A stretch of DNA of 5,521 bases from an uncultured Dysosmobacter sp. (GTDB taxonomy: Bacteria; Bacillota; Clostridia; Oscillospirales; Oscillospiraceae): contig CAKTSC010000114.1 in assembly GCA_934597465.1 (NCBI GenBank), positions 1 through 5,521 of the forward strand, written 5' to 3'. The position numbers were made by a program, and so were the translations under genes. Below, one piece after another: positions 1 through 5,503 of the stretch. Within the stretch, counting starts at the first letter, position 1, and the number at the start of each line of letters is the position of its first letter. The notes beneath the pieces were generated by a model. The model was not told the origin of the DNA. It worked only from the letters and a program-made list of their open reading frames with translations, and searched no databases.

Positions 1-201
1 GCTGTTGAGCTCCAGGGGTCGGTATTGGGTCAGGACACCCACGGTGTCGATGCCGGAGTTGGCGCAGTTGGACAGGGGAAAATCGATGATCCGATACTTG
101 CCGCCGAAGGGCACGGCGGGCTTGGCCATCTCCTCCGTCAGTACCCGGAGGCGGCTGCCCTGGCCGCCCGCCAGCAGCATGGCCACGCATTCCTTCTTCA
201 T
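1..201 (-). CDS. glgC: Glucose-1-phosphate adenylyltransferase, N-terminal fragment (cut by window edge)
   Basis: GlgC makes ADP-glucose and pyrophosphate from ATP and glucose-1-phosphate, the committed step of bacterial glycogen synthesis in the cytosol. Only the first 67 residues are present; the frame is open to the left edge. The protein begins [18 protein letters not shown]. The pyrophosphorylase signature GGxGxRLxxLT spans residues 12-22, followed by K27-P28-A29-V30-P31 and the GlgC-typical stretch [17 protein letters not shown] at 35-51, then [14 protein letters not shown]. This covers the nucleotide-binding start of the Rossmann-like domain. The start is set by AAAGGAG seven bases upstream (complement of 209-215), inside the end of glgB. 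Its ATG overlaps the glgB TGA as ATGA, so translation is probably coupled and both enzymes come from one mRNA. The fragment alone does not exclude the GlgC paralogue GlgD, but the intact GGxGxRL motif favours the catalytic GlgC. Confidence 0.95.
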   Translation of the reverse strand, partial: MKKECVAMLLAGGQGSRLRVLTEEMAKPAVPFGGKYRIIDFPLSNCANSGIDTVGVLTQYRPLELNS

Positions 202-2087
202 GCTTCCGCTCCTTTCCTCTTTCCCCGGGGAAGGCGTCCCCTCCCCTGATAGAATACCCCGCCGAAGGGGGGGATCTTGATGCAAAGGGACTGTTCCCGG
301 CCGTGGGAGGGGATGCGCTCCACCGCCACGGGTTCCGTATCCCCGAAGCCGCTGCCGCCGAAGCGGGGGTCGTCGCTGTTCAAGACCGGGACGAACTCGC
401 GCTTCTCCGGCACGCCCACCCGGTAATTCTCGTAGGCGTTGGGGGAGAAATTCACGGCGCAGAGGAGCACCCGCCCCCGCTTGTCCTTCCGCAGGAAGAC
501 CGCCACGTTGTTGTGGTTATCGTCCGCCACCAGCCACTCAAAGCCCGCCCAGTCGAAGTCGATCTCCCAGAGGGCCGGGGTGCGCCGGTAGAAGCGGTTT
601 GCTTCCCGGAAGAAATCCTGTACCTGGCGGTTGCGCTCCTGCTCCAGGAGGTACCAGTCCAGCTGCCCGGCGTCGTTCCACTCGTGCCACTGGCCGATCT
701 CCGGACCCATGAAGAGGAGCTTTTTCCCCGGGTGGGCCAAAAAGTAGCAGTAGAAGCCCCGCAGGCACTGAAGCTGCTGGGGGTAGTCCCCGGGCATCTT
801 ATTCACCAGGGAGCCCTTCATATACACCACCTCGTCGTGAGAGATGGGAAGGATGAAGTTCTCCGAGAAGGCATACATTAGAGAGAAGGTGATGTCCTTA
901 TGGTGGAACTGCCGGAACCAGGGATCCATCTTTAAATAGTGGCAGATGTCGTTCATCCAGCCCATGTTCCACTTGAGGTTGAAGCCCAGGCCCCCCATCT
1001 CCGCCGGGCGGGAGACCATGGGCCAGGCCGTGGACTCCTCCGCGATCATCAGCACCCCGGGATCGAAGGCGAAGGCCATGGCGTTGAGCCGCCGCAGGAA
1101 GTCCACCGCCTCCAGGTTTTCCCGGCCGCCGTGGAGGTTGGGCGTCCACTGGCCCGGGCCCCGGCCGTAGTCGAGATACAGCATGGAGGCCACGGCGTCC
1201 ACCCGGAGGCCGTCGATGTGGAACTCCTCCAGGAAGTACCGGGCGGAGGAGAGGAGGAAGCTGATGACCTCTCCCCTTCCCAGGTCGAAGGCCCGGGTGC
1301 CCCAGCCGGCATGCTCCTTCTTATTGGGGTCGCCGTACTCATAGCAGGGGCTGCCGTCGAAATCGATGAGGCCGTGGGCGTCCTTGCAGAAGTGGGAGGG
1401 CACCCAGTCCAGCAGCACGGCGATGCCCCGGCGGTGCAGGTGATCCACGAACCAGCGGAAATCCTCCGCCGTGCCGAAGCGGGAGGTGGGGGCAAAGTAG
1501 CCGGTGCACTGGTAGCCCCAGGACTCATCCAGGGGGTGCTCCGTCACCGGCAGGAGCTCCACGGCGGTATAGCCCAGGTCGCAGACGTAGTCCGCCAGCT
1601 GCTCCCCCAGCTCCCGGTAGGTGAGGAAGCTGCCGTCCTCATGCCGCCGCCAGGAGCCCAGGTGCAGCTCATAGATATTGAGGGGGGCGCCGTAGACCGC
1701 CCGCCGCTCCCGGCGGAAACGGCCGTCCCCCCAGGGGAAGGGGGCCTCCTCCGTCAGGCGTCCGGCGGTGCCGGGGCGGAGCTCCGCCTCCCGGGCGTAG
1801 GGATCCGTTTTGTAGCGGAGCTGGCCGTCGCAGCCCAGGACGGCGAACTTATAGAGCTGGCCCGGCCTGGGGGTGGGCAACAGGGCCTCCCAGATGCCGT
1901 CCCGGGCCTCCATGGGATCGGCGGCGGGATCCCAGCCGTTGAACTCCCCCACCACGGAGACTTCCCGGGCGTTGGGGGCCCAGAGGCGGAAGCGCCAGGC
2001 CTCCCCCTCCCGGTGGGCGCCGAAGAAGCGCCAGCCGTCGCTGAGTTCCCCCTGCCGGAAGGCCCGGAGCAGATCCTCCCTGTTCAT
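198..2087 (-). CDS. glgB: 1,4-alpha-glucan (glycogen) branching enzyme, GH13
   Basis: GlgB cuts alpha-1,4-glucan chains and rejoins the piece through an alpha-1,6 bond, making the branches of glycogen. This start gives 629 residues, close to the B. subtilis enzyme and shorter than E. coli GlgB, which has an extra N-terminal module. A CBM48-like domain lies at about 18-105 ([20 protein letters not shown]). The GH13 barrel begins near 137 with [12 protein letters not shown]. Catalytic regions are DWVPSHF at 227-233, [12 protein letters not shown] with nucleophile D297, MIAEEST with acid/base E350, and SHDEVV with D418. An all-beta C-terminal domain starts near 510, followed by a basic tail. Region IV reads [12 protein letters not shown] where most family members have SHDEVVHGKGSL. 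The ATG at 2087 has GGGAGGA seven bases upstream. The frame stays open to about 2321, but that extension contains the best promoter and has no good ribosome binding site, so it is excluded. The gene overlaps glgC by four bases. Confidence 0.97.
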   Translation of the reverse strand: MNREDLLRAFRQGELSDGWRFFGAHREGEAWRFRLWAPNAREVSVVGEFNGWDPAADPMEARDGIWEALLPTPRPGQLYKFAVLGCDGQLRYKTDPYAREAELRPGTAGRLTEEAPFPWGDGRFRRERRAVYGAPLNIYELHLGSWRRHEDGSFLTYRELGEQLADYVCDLGYTAVELLPVTEHPLDESWGYQCTGYFAPTSRFGTAEDFRWFVDHLHRRGIAVLLDWVPSHFCKDAHGLIDFDGSPCYEYGDPNKKEHAGWGTRAFDLGRGEVISFLLSSARYFLEEFHIDGLRVDAVASMLYLDYGRGPGQWTPNLHGGRENLEAVDFLRRLNAMAFAFDPGVLMIAEESTAWPMVSRPAEMGGLGFNLKWNMGWMNDICHYLKMDPWFRQFHHKDITFSLMYAFSENFILPISHDEVVYMKGSLVNKMPGDYPQQLQCLRGFYCYFLAHPGKKLLFMGPEIGQWHEWNDAGQLDWYLLEQERNRQVQDFFREANRFYRRTPALWEIDFDWAGFEWLVADDNHNNVAVFLRKDKRGRVLLCAVNFSPNAYENYRVGVPEKREFVPVLNSDDPRFGGSGFGDTEPVAVERIPSHGREQSLCIKIPPFGGVFYQGRGRLPRGKRKGAEA

Positions 2088-2094
2088 GGCAGCG

Positions 2095-2103
2095 TCCTCC
2101 CTT
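2095..2103 (-). promoter_or_regulatory. Ribosome binding site that fixes the glgB start
   Basis: Read leftward this is AAGGGAGGA, seven bases before the ATG at 2087. It decides the start: the frame is open a further 78 codons upstream, but no comparable site precedes the upstream GTG near 2321. Confidence 0.85.
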
Positions 2104-2184
2104 CGTCGAAATGGCGGGAAAAGTCGGTTTCTCCCCTTCCGTTTCCGGAGGTAACCGTTTTCCCTGTCGAAATTCCTTCCAATT

Positions 2185-2213
2185 ATTATAGTTCCTTTCC
2201 GCTTCCCCGTCAA
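2185..2213 (-). promoter_or_regulatory. Main glgB promoter (sigma-A type)
   Basis: On the minus strand TTGACG (complement of 2208-2213) is followed after exactly 17 bp by a perfect TATAAT (complement of 2185-2190). Transcription would start near 2178, giving a leader of about 90 nt before the glgB ATG. This is the best promoter match in the window. It lies inside the in-frame upstream extension of glgB, which argues against that extension being translated. Confidence 0.85.
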
Positions 2214-2253
2214 GCGTGGGCTTGGCGGGCCGGAAGGCGCGGAATACATGCCC

Positions 2254-2313
2254 GTTCCGGCTTTTTCCGGGCGGAAGAGGGGAGATTTTCCCGGTTCCGG
2301 CGGGAGTTCCGGC
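2254..2313. repeat. Three copies of GTTCCGGC upstream of the glgB promoter
   Basis: Identical octamers GTTCCGGC occur at 2254-2261, 2294-2301 and 2306-2313 (GCCGGAAC on the glgB sense strand). A further TTCCGG core is at 2265-2270. Spacings between copies are 40 and 12 bp. They lie about 40 to 100 bp upstream of the -35 box of the main glgB promoter, where an activator could bind. The local GC content makes chance recurrence possible, so a regulatory role is only an inference. Confidence 0.4.
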
Positions 2314-2351
2314 GTTTTCACAGGATCTCTCTGCCGCAGTAGCGTGGATGC

Positions 2352-2398
2352 TTTACATGAATATTACAAATTTCCGTTGTTTTCCGCGAACATGTAAA
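2352..2398. repeat. Inverted repeat TTTACATG/CATGTAAA
   Basis: Arms of eight perfectly complementary bases lie at 2352-2359 and 2391-2398, separated by 31 bp, with centres 39 bp apart. The right arm overlaps the -10 box of the distal leftward promoter at 2395-2400. It could be a pair of operator half-sites for a looping or dimeric regulator. The loop is long for an RNA hairpin. An eight-base match over this distance in AT-rich DNA could also be chance. Confidence 0.4.
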
Positions 2399-2422
2399 TA
2401 AAGATTCGCCTGTTTCTGTCAA
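2395..2422 (-). promoter_or_regulatory. Possible second, distal glgB promoter
   Basis: A perfect -35 box TTGACA (complement of 2417-2422) is followed by 16 bp and TATTTA (complement of 2395-2400), a poor -10 match. Transcription from here would give a glgB leader of about 300 nt passing through the GC-rich half. The perfect -35 is the main support; the weak -10 keeps confidence low. Confidence 0.35.
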
Positions 2423-2485
2423 TTCATCCACCTTTATGCAATCTTAACAAGATGTCTTACTTCTTTTCAGGGGTTCTGACAATTC
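2414..2485. repeat. Direct repeat TTCTGWCAATTC, 60 bp apart
   Basis: TTCTGTCAATTC (2414-2425) and TTCTGACAATTC (2474-2485) differ at one base and are exactly 60 bp apart. On the other strand each reads GAATTGWCAGAA. By my comparison each 15-base neighbourhood matches the CodY consensus AATTTTCWGAAAATT at 10 of 15 positions. The first copy contains the -35 box of the distal leftward promoter; the second ends 13 bp before the -35 box of the rightward promoter. Regulation of both directions by one protein is possible but unproven. Confidence 0.4.
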
Positions 2486-2498
2486 TTCTGGCGGCGGA

Positions 2499-2525
2499 TT
2501 GACTTTTGTTTTTAATAGGTATAAG
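2499..2525 (+). promoter_or_regulatory. Candidate promoter of the OPT transporter unit
   Basis: TTGACT at 2499-2504 is followed after 15 bp by TATAAG at 2520-2525, in an AT-rich stretch just upstream of the gene. The spacing is short; a 17-bp spacing would place TAAGTT at 2522-2527 instead. Transcription would start near 2532, leaving a leader of roughly 58 nt. No better rightward promoter was found nearer the gene. Confidence 0.5.
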
Positions 2526-2573
2526 TTATAAATAGGAGGGTTTGGTATCTCGCATTTTCCACAAAATCAAATT

Positions 2574-2580
2574 GGGAGGT
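2574..2580 (+). promoter_or_regulatory. Ribosome binding site that fixes the transporter start
   Basis: GGGAGGT ends nine bases before the ATG at 2590, which sets the start. A second Shine-Dalgarno-like AGGAGGG lies upstream at 2534-2540, but the only start-like codon near it is a TTG at 2542, one base away and too close to be used. That upstream motif therefore appears to be an orphan. Confidence 0.8.
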
Positions 2581-2589
2581 AAATCAAAA

Positions 2590-4233
2590 ATGGCATTAGA
2601 CCTGAGCAATGTCAAGAAGGCGTCGTCCTTCAAGGAGCAGTTTACCGTCCGCGCAATGGTGATCGGCACCATCGGTTCCATCATCCTGACTGCTTCTTCC
2701 ATGTTCGTGGCACTGAAGGCCTCTTCCCTGCCCTGGCCCATCATGTTCGTCACCCTGCTGTCCATGTGCCTGCTGAAGCTCATGGGCAACACCAACGTCA
2801 ACGAGATCAACGTCACCCACACCGCCATGTCCGCGGGCTCCATGGTGGCCGGCGGCCTGGCCTTCACCATCCCCGGCCTCTTCATCCTGGACAACAACGC
2901 CCAGATCGGCGTGCTTGAGATCGGTGTCTGCACCATCACCGGCACCATCCTGGGCCTGATCTTCACGTCCCTCCTCCGCAAGCACTTCGTCGAGAAGGCC
3001 GCCATGCCCTACGCCATGGGCCAGGCCGCGGCGGAAGTCCTGGTGGTGGGCGACGAGGGCGGCAAGTCCATGGGCTATCTCGGCGGCTCCTTCGCCGTGT
3101 CCGGCATCTGGACTGTCCTGCGCGACAAGCTGGCCGTGGTTCCCGCTATGAAGCTCGTCCCCGGCCTTGCCGACTACGGCTCCATGACCGGCCTCTGGTT
3201 CAGCCCCATGCTCATCGCCGTGGGCTACCTCATCGGGCCCATCACCATCGGCGTCTGGTTCCTGGGCTGGGTCATCGGTGATATCGGCGCCCTCTACCTG
3301 GGCCAGACCGCCTTCGGCTGGGACGCCGCCTTCGCCTCCGGCATCAAGAGCTCCCTGGGCCTGGGCTGGATGGTGGGCGTCGGCTTCGCCATCACCGCCA
3401 AGGAGATCATCCCCAACGCCAAGAACATCTTCGGCGGCATGTTCTCCAAGGAAGCCGGCAAGGACGCCATCGTCCCCATGCAGTGGGCCCCCATCGCCAT
3501 GCTGATCTTCGCCATCCTCTACATCTTCGTCCTCGACCTGCCCATCGTGGCCGTCATCATCACCCTGCTGGGCGTGTGGCTGACCACCGCCATGTCCTCC
3601 CAGTGCGTCGGCCAGTCCGGCATCAACCCCATGGAGGTCTTCGGCATCTTCGTCATGGCCATCGCCAAGGTGGCCTGCAACCTGGAAGTCACCCAGGCCG
3701 TGTACGTGGCCTGCATCGTGGCCGTGGCCTCCGGCCTCACCGGCGACGTCATGAACGACTTCAAGTCCGGCCATGAGCTGGGCTCCGATCCCAAGGCTCA
3801 GTGGATCGGCGAGGTCATCGGCGGCATCGTGGGCTCCGTGGTGGCCGTGGCCGTCCTCGTTGTCCTGGTCAAGGCCTACGGCGGCGGCGTCTTCGGCACC
3901 GAGATGTTCCCCGCGGCCCAGGCGGCTGCCGTTGCCTCCGTGGTGGGCGGCATCGCCAACGTGCCCGTGTTCATCGGTGGTCTCGTGGCTTCCGTCATCG
4001 TGTACTTCATCACCCCCGTCTTCACCATGCTGGGCCTGGGCATCTACCTGCCCGGCTACCTGACCCTGACGGCAGTCCTCGGCGGCGTCATCCGCTTCAT
4101 CCTGGATAAGGCCGCTCCCAAGTTCTCCAACGCCCGCGGCGGCATCATCGCCGCCGGCCTGCTGGCCGGTGAGGGCTTCCTGGGCGTCATCATCGCCCTG
4201 GGCACCGCCATCAGCATCATCAAGGGCATGTGA
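2590..4233 (+). CDS. OPT-family oligopeptide transporter
   Basis: This is an integral membrane transporter of the OPT/YSL family (Pfam OPT), expected to import oligopeptides, or possibly metal chelates, by ion coupling. It has 547 residues, somewhat shorter than many bacterial members, and about 14-16 hydrophobic segments by eye. Family hallmarks are INVTHT and SAGSMVAGGLAFTIPG (73-96), PYAMGQAAAEVL (140-151), GINPMEVFGI (344-353), TGDVMNDFKSGHELGSDPKAQ-type loop (384-404), GIYLPGYLTLTAVLGGVIR (483-501) and RGGIIAAGLLAGEGFLGVI (516-534). The N-terminus is short and cytosolic, without a cleavable signal. The ATG is chosen for its GGGAGGT site; the frame opens upstream at TTG 2542 without proper spacing. 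Codons are strongly C-ending (ATC, GGC, GTC), suggesting high expression. The next gene on this strand encodes a P1-family peptidase, pointing to peptides as cargo. Exact substrate and coupling ion cannot be read from sequence. Confidence 0.93.
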   Translation: MALDLSNVKKASSFKEQFTVRAMVIGTIGSIILTASSMFVALKASSLPWPIMFVTLLSMCLLKLMGNTNVNEINVTHTAMSAGSMVAGGLAFTIPGLFILDNNAQIGVLEIGVCTITGTILGLIFTSLLRKHFVEKAAMPYAMGQAAAEVLVVGDEGGKSMGYLGGSFAVSGIWTVLRDKLAVVPAMKLVPGLADYGSMTGLWFSPMLIAVGYLIGPITIGVWFLGWVIGDIGALYLGQTAFGWDAAFASGIKSSLGLGWMVGVGFAITAKEIIPNAKNIFGGMFSKEAGKDAIVPMQWAPIAMLIFAILYIFVLDLPIVAVIITLLGVWLTTAMSSQCVGQSGINPMEVFGIFVMAIAKVACNLEVTQAVYVACIVAVASGLTGDVMNDFKSGHELGSDPKAQWIGEVIGGIVGSVVAVAVLVVLVKAYGGGVFGTEMFPAAQAAAVASVVGGIANVPVFIGGLVASVIVYFITPVFTMLGLGIYLPGYLTLTAVLGGVIRFILDKAAPKFSNARGGIIAAGLLAGEGFLGVIIALGTAISIIKGM

Positions 4234-4271
4234 TCCCCCCGGCCCCCTCCGAAGTCCCTGCAAACCCATGC

Positions 4272-4300
4272 GGAAGCCGCGGCCGTTGGCCGCGGCTTCC
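4272..4300 (+). other. Perfect 13-bp intercistronic hairpin
   Basis: GGAAGCCGCGGCC (4272-4284), a GTT loop, and its perfect complement GGCCGCGGCTTCC (4288-4300) lie 38 bases after the transporter stop. No U-tract follows on either strand, so it is not a standard intrinsic terminator. It is more likely a 3'-end stabiliser or processing barrier that sets transporter and peptidase mRNA levels apart, though this role is inferred. Confidence 0.75.
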
Positions 4301-4312
4301 CTTGAAAAGACC

Positions 4313-4327
4313 CGCTTTCGGAAAGCG
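4313..4327 (+). other. Second small intercistronic hairpin
   Basis: CGCTTT (4313-4318), loop CGG, AAAGCG (4322-4327) forms a six-pair stem 12 bases after the large hairpin, followed by TTATT. It is too weak and has too short a U-run for a confident terminator call. Confidence 0.45.
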
Positions 4328-4334
4328 TTATTCC

Positions 4335-4349
4335 AAGCCTACGGCTTTT
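4335..4349 (+). other. Third small intercistronic hairpin with short T-run
   Basis: AAGCC (4335-4339), loop TAC, GGCTT (4343-4347) then two more T. It ends ten bases before the GGGAGGA ribosome binding site of the peptidase. It could be a weak attenuator or a leader structure near the start; five pairs alone are weak evidence. Confidence 0.4.
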
Positions 4350-4375
4350 GATCATGAATGGGAGGAAATGAAACG

Positions 4376-5383
4376 ATGGATCTTAGCAAGCATGAGATCA
4401 AGATCACTGATATGAAGGCCTTCAAGGTGGGCAACGCCCAGAACATTGAGGCCGCCACCGGCTGCACCGTCATCCTCTGCCCCGAGGGCGCCTCCGCCGG
4501 CGTCAGCGTGGTGGGCGGCTCCCCGGCTTCCCGGGAGACCCAGCTCCTGAACCCCGTCAACACCGTTCAGAAGATCCACGCCGTGTCCCTCTCCGGCGGC
4601 AGCGCCTACGGCCTGGAGGCCGGGGACGGCGTGATGCAGTTCCTGGAGGAGAAGGGCATCGGCTTTGACACCGGCTTCGGCCTGGTGCCCATCGTCTGCG
4701 GCGCTTCCCTCTTCGACCTGGAGCTGGTGACCAACAAGGTGCGCCCCGACAAGGCCATGGGCTACCAGGCCTGCGTCAACGCCTACAGCGGCAGGGAGCC
4801 TGAGATGGGCAACTTCGGCGCCGGTACCGGCGCCACCGTGGGCAAGTGGCTGGGCGCCGCCGCCTACATGAAGAGCGGTCTCGGCATCTACGCCGTGCAG
4901 CTGGGCGCCCTGCAGGTGGCCGCCCTGGTCTCCGTCAACGCCCTGGGCGACATCATCAACTACGACGACGGCCACATCATGGCGGGCCTTCTCAACGCCG
5001 ACAAGACCGGCTTTGCCGACACCTGCGACGCCATGTACCAGACCGTGGAGCAGACCCGGGAGCTCTGGGGCAGCCATCCCGATCCCGAGATCGCCAGCCA
5101 CACCAACACCACCATCAGCTGCATCCTCACCAACGCCAGGCTGGACAAGTGCCAGTGCAACAAGCTGGCCGCCATCGCCAACGACGGCTACGCCCGGGGC
5201 ATCCGTCCCGTCCACACCTCCGCCGACGGCGACTCCATCTTCGTCATGGCCAGCGGCGAGGTGGAGGTGGGCTTTGACGCCGTGGCCGCCCTCGCCTGCG
5301 AGTGCATGGCCCGGGCCATCAACCGCTCCGCCTCCGAGGCCGAGCCCGCCTACGGCCTCCTCTCCGCCAAGAGCTTCCAGTAA
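4376..5383 (+). CDS. P1-family (S58, DmpA/BapA/NylC-like) self-processing aminopeptidase
   Basis: This 335-residue protein is a P1-family peptidase, an N-terminal-nucleophile hydrolase that cleaves itself into two chains. Characterised relatives include DmpA (L-aminopeptidase/D-Ala esterase), beta-aminopeptidase BapA and nylon-oligomer hydrolase NylC. Visible motifs are VVGGSPASRET (45-55), HAVSLSGGSAYGLEAGDGV (68-86), VPIVCGASLFDL (104-115), NFGAGTGATVGK (146-157), VAALVSVNALGD (181-192), HTNTTI (242-247) and RPVHTSADGD (277-286). Self-cleavage is expected between N244 and T245, leaving T245 as nucleophile; K157, N188, D284 and D286 look like the NylC catalytic partners, with the Thr-to-Asp spacing of 39 matching my memory of NylC. 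No signal peptide is seen, so it is cytosolic. Ten cysteines suit an anaerobe's reduced cytosol. The start at 4376 has GGGAGGA nine bases upstream; ATG 4358 overlaps that site and is rejected. The gene follows the OPT transporter by 142 bp. The substrate is unknown. Confidence 0.92.
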   Translation: MDLSKHEIKITDMKAFKVGNAQNIEAATGCTVILCPEGASAGVSVVGGSPASRETQLLNPVNTVQKIHAVSLSGGSAYGLEAGDGVMQFLEEKGIGFDTGFGLVPIVCGASLFDLELVTNKVRPDKAMGYQACVNAYSGREPEMGNFGAGTGATVGKWLGAAAYMKSGLGIYAVQLGALQVAALVSVNALGDIINYDDGHIMAGLLNADKTGFADTCDAMYQTVEQTRELWGSHPDPEIASHTNTTISCILTNARLDKCQCNKLAAIANDGYARGIRPVHTSADGDSIFVMASGEVEVGFDAVAALACECMARAINRSASEAEPAYGLLSAKSFQ

Positions 5384-5406
5384 GCGGCCGGGTTTGTAAG
5401 AAAATG

Positions 5407-5451
5407 AAGGAATGGCACGGCCTTTTGGCCGTGCCATTCCTTTGTTCTTTT
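5407..5451 (+). terminator. Strong Rho-independent terminator after the peptidase
   Basis: A perfect 16-bp stem (5407-5422 with 5427-5442), core GGAATGGCACGGCC, loop TTTT, is followed by the T-rich tail TTTGTTCTTTT. It starts 24 bases after the peptidase stop and closes the transporter/peptidase unit. On the other strand the stem is followed by CATTTTCTTA, so it may also stop a convergent transcript. Confidence 0.93.
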
Positions 5452-5452
5452 C

Positions 5453-5503
5453 ATGCGCTCTCTTGCCCTGAATGCGTTCCCTTGCTCTCAATGCGATTTC
5501 TTA
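5453..5503. repeat. Degenerate 19-bp tandem repeat, two full copies and one partial
   Basis: The units ATGCGCTCTCTTGCCCTGA (5453-5471) and ATGCGTTCCCTTGCTCTCA (5472-5490) match at 15 of 19 positions. A third copy begins ATGCGATTTCTT (5491-5502) and then diverges. The period is exactly 19 bp. It lies just past the terminator in DNA with no supported gene. On the minus strand a TAA at 5503-5501 ends an open frame from the right edge, so this may be the 3' untranslated region of a convergent gene. Confidence 0.55.

Larger units (their letters stand above)
2088..2589. other. Divergent intergenic control region between glgB and the OPT transporter
   Basis: No convincing gene is seen in these 502 bases. 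About 2100-2340 is GC-rich, has the strong leftward glgB promoter, and carries the motif GTTCCGGC three times (2254-2261, 2294-2301, 2306-2313). About 2341-2541 is clearly AT-richer. It holds a candidate rightward promoter (2499-2525), a second, weaker leftward promoter (2395-2422), an inverted repeat TTTACATG/CATGTAAA (2352-2359 and 2391-2398), and a direct repeat TTCTGWCAATTC (2414-2425 and 2474-2485). A five-pair hairpin, ATCTT-AAC-AAGAT, sits at 2441-2453. No known riboswitch or T-box was recognised. Confidence 0.8.

Noticed and set aside
2088..2321. In-frame 78-codon N-terminal extension of GlgB from a GTG near 2321
   Set aside because: It contains the strong TTGACG-17-TATAAT promoter, lacks a good ribosome binding site, does not resemble the family N-terminus, and an ideal GGGAGGA site precedes the ATG at 2087.
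939..2342. 467-codon plus-strand open frame opposite glgB
   Set aside because: Proline/glycine-rich shadow of the GC-rich glgB gene, with no recognisable domain, and it reads across the glgB promoter region.
2542..2589. Upstream TTG start adding 16 residues to the transporter
   Set aside because: The AGGAGGG motif is only one base from the TTG, too close for initiation, while the ATG at 2590 has a well-spaced GGGAGGT.
2596..4269. Long 557-codon open frame antisense to the OPT transporter
   Set aside because: Its translation is repetitive in Gly, Asp, Ala and His. This is the expected antisense image of a gene rich in GNC-type codons; no family is recognisable and the sense gene is clear.
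4272..4300. 13-bp hairpin as an intrinsic terminator between transporter and peptidase
   Set aside because: The stem is followed by CTTGAAAAGA with no U-tract, and the opposite strand has none either. It was therefore annotated only as a hairpin.
4302..4333. Separate promoter for the peptidase built on TTGAAA at 4302-4307
   Set aside because: No -10 box of acceptable quality is found at 16-18 bp; the best candidates match at about three of six positions and overlap the small hairpin.
4352..5491. 379-codon open frame antisense to the P1 peptidase
   Set aside because: Low-complexity Gly/Ala/Val/His translation mirroring the codon bias of the peptidase. It would also run through the strong terminator hairpin.
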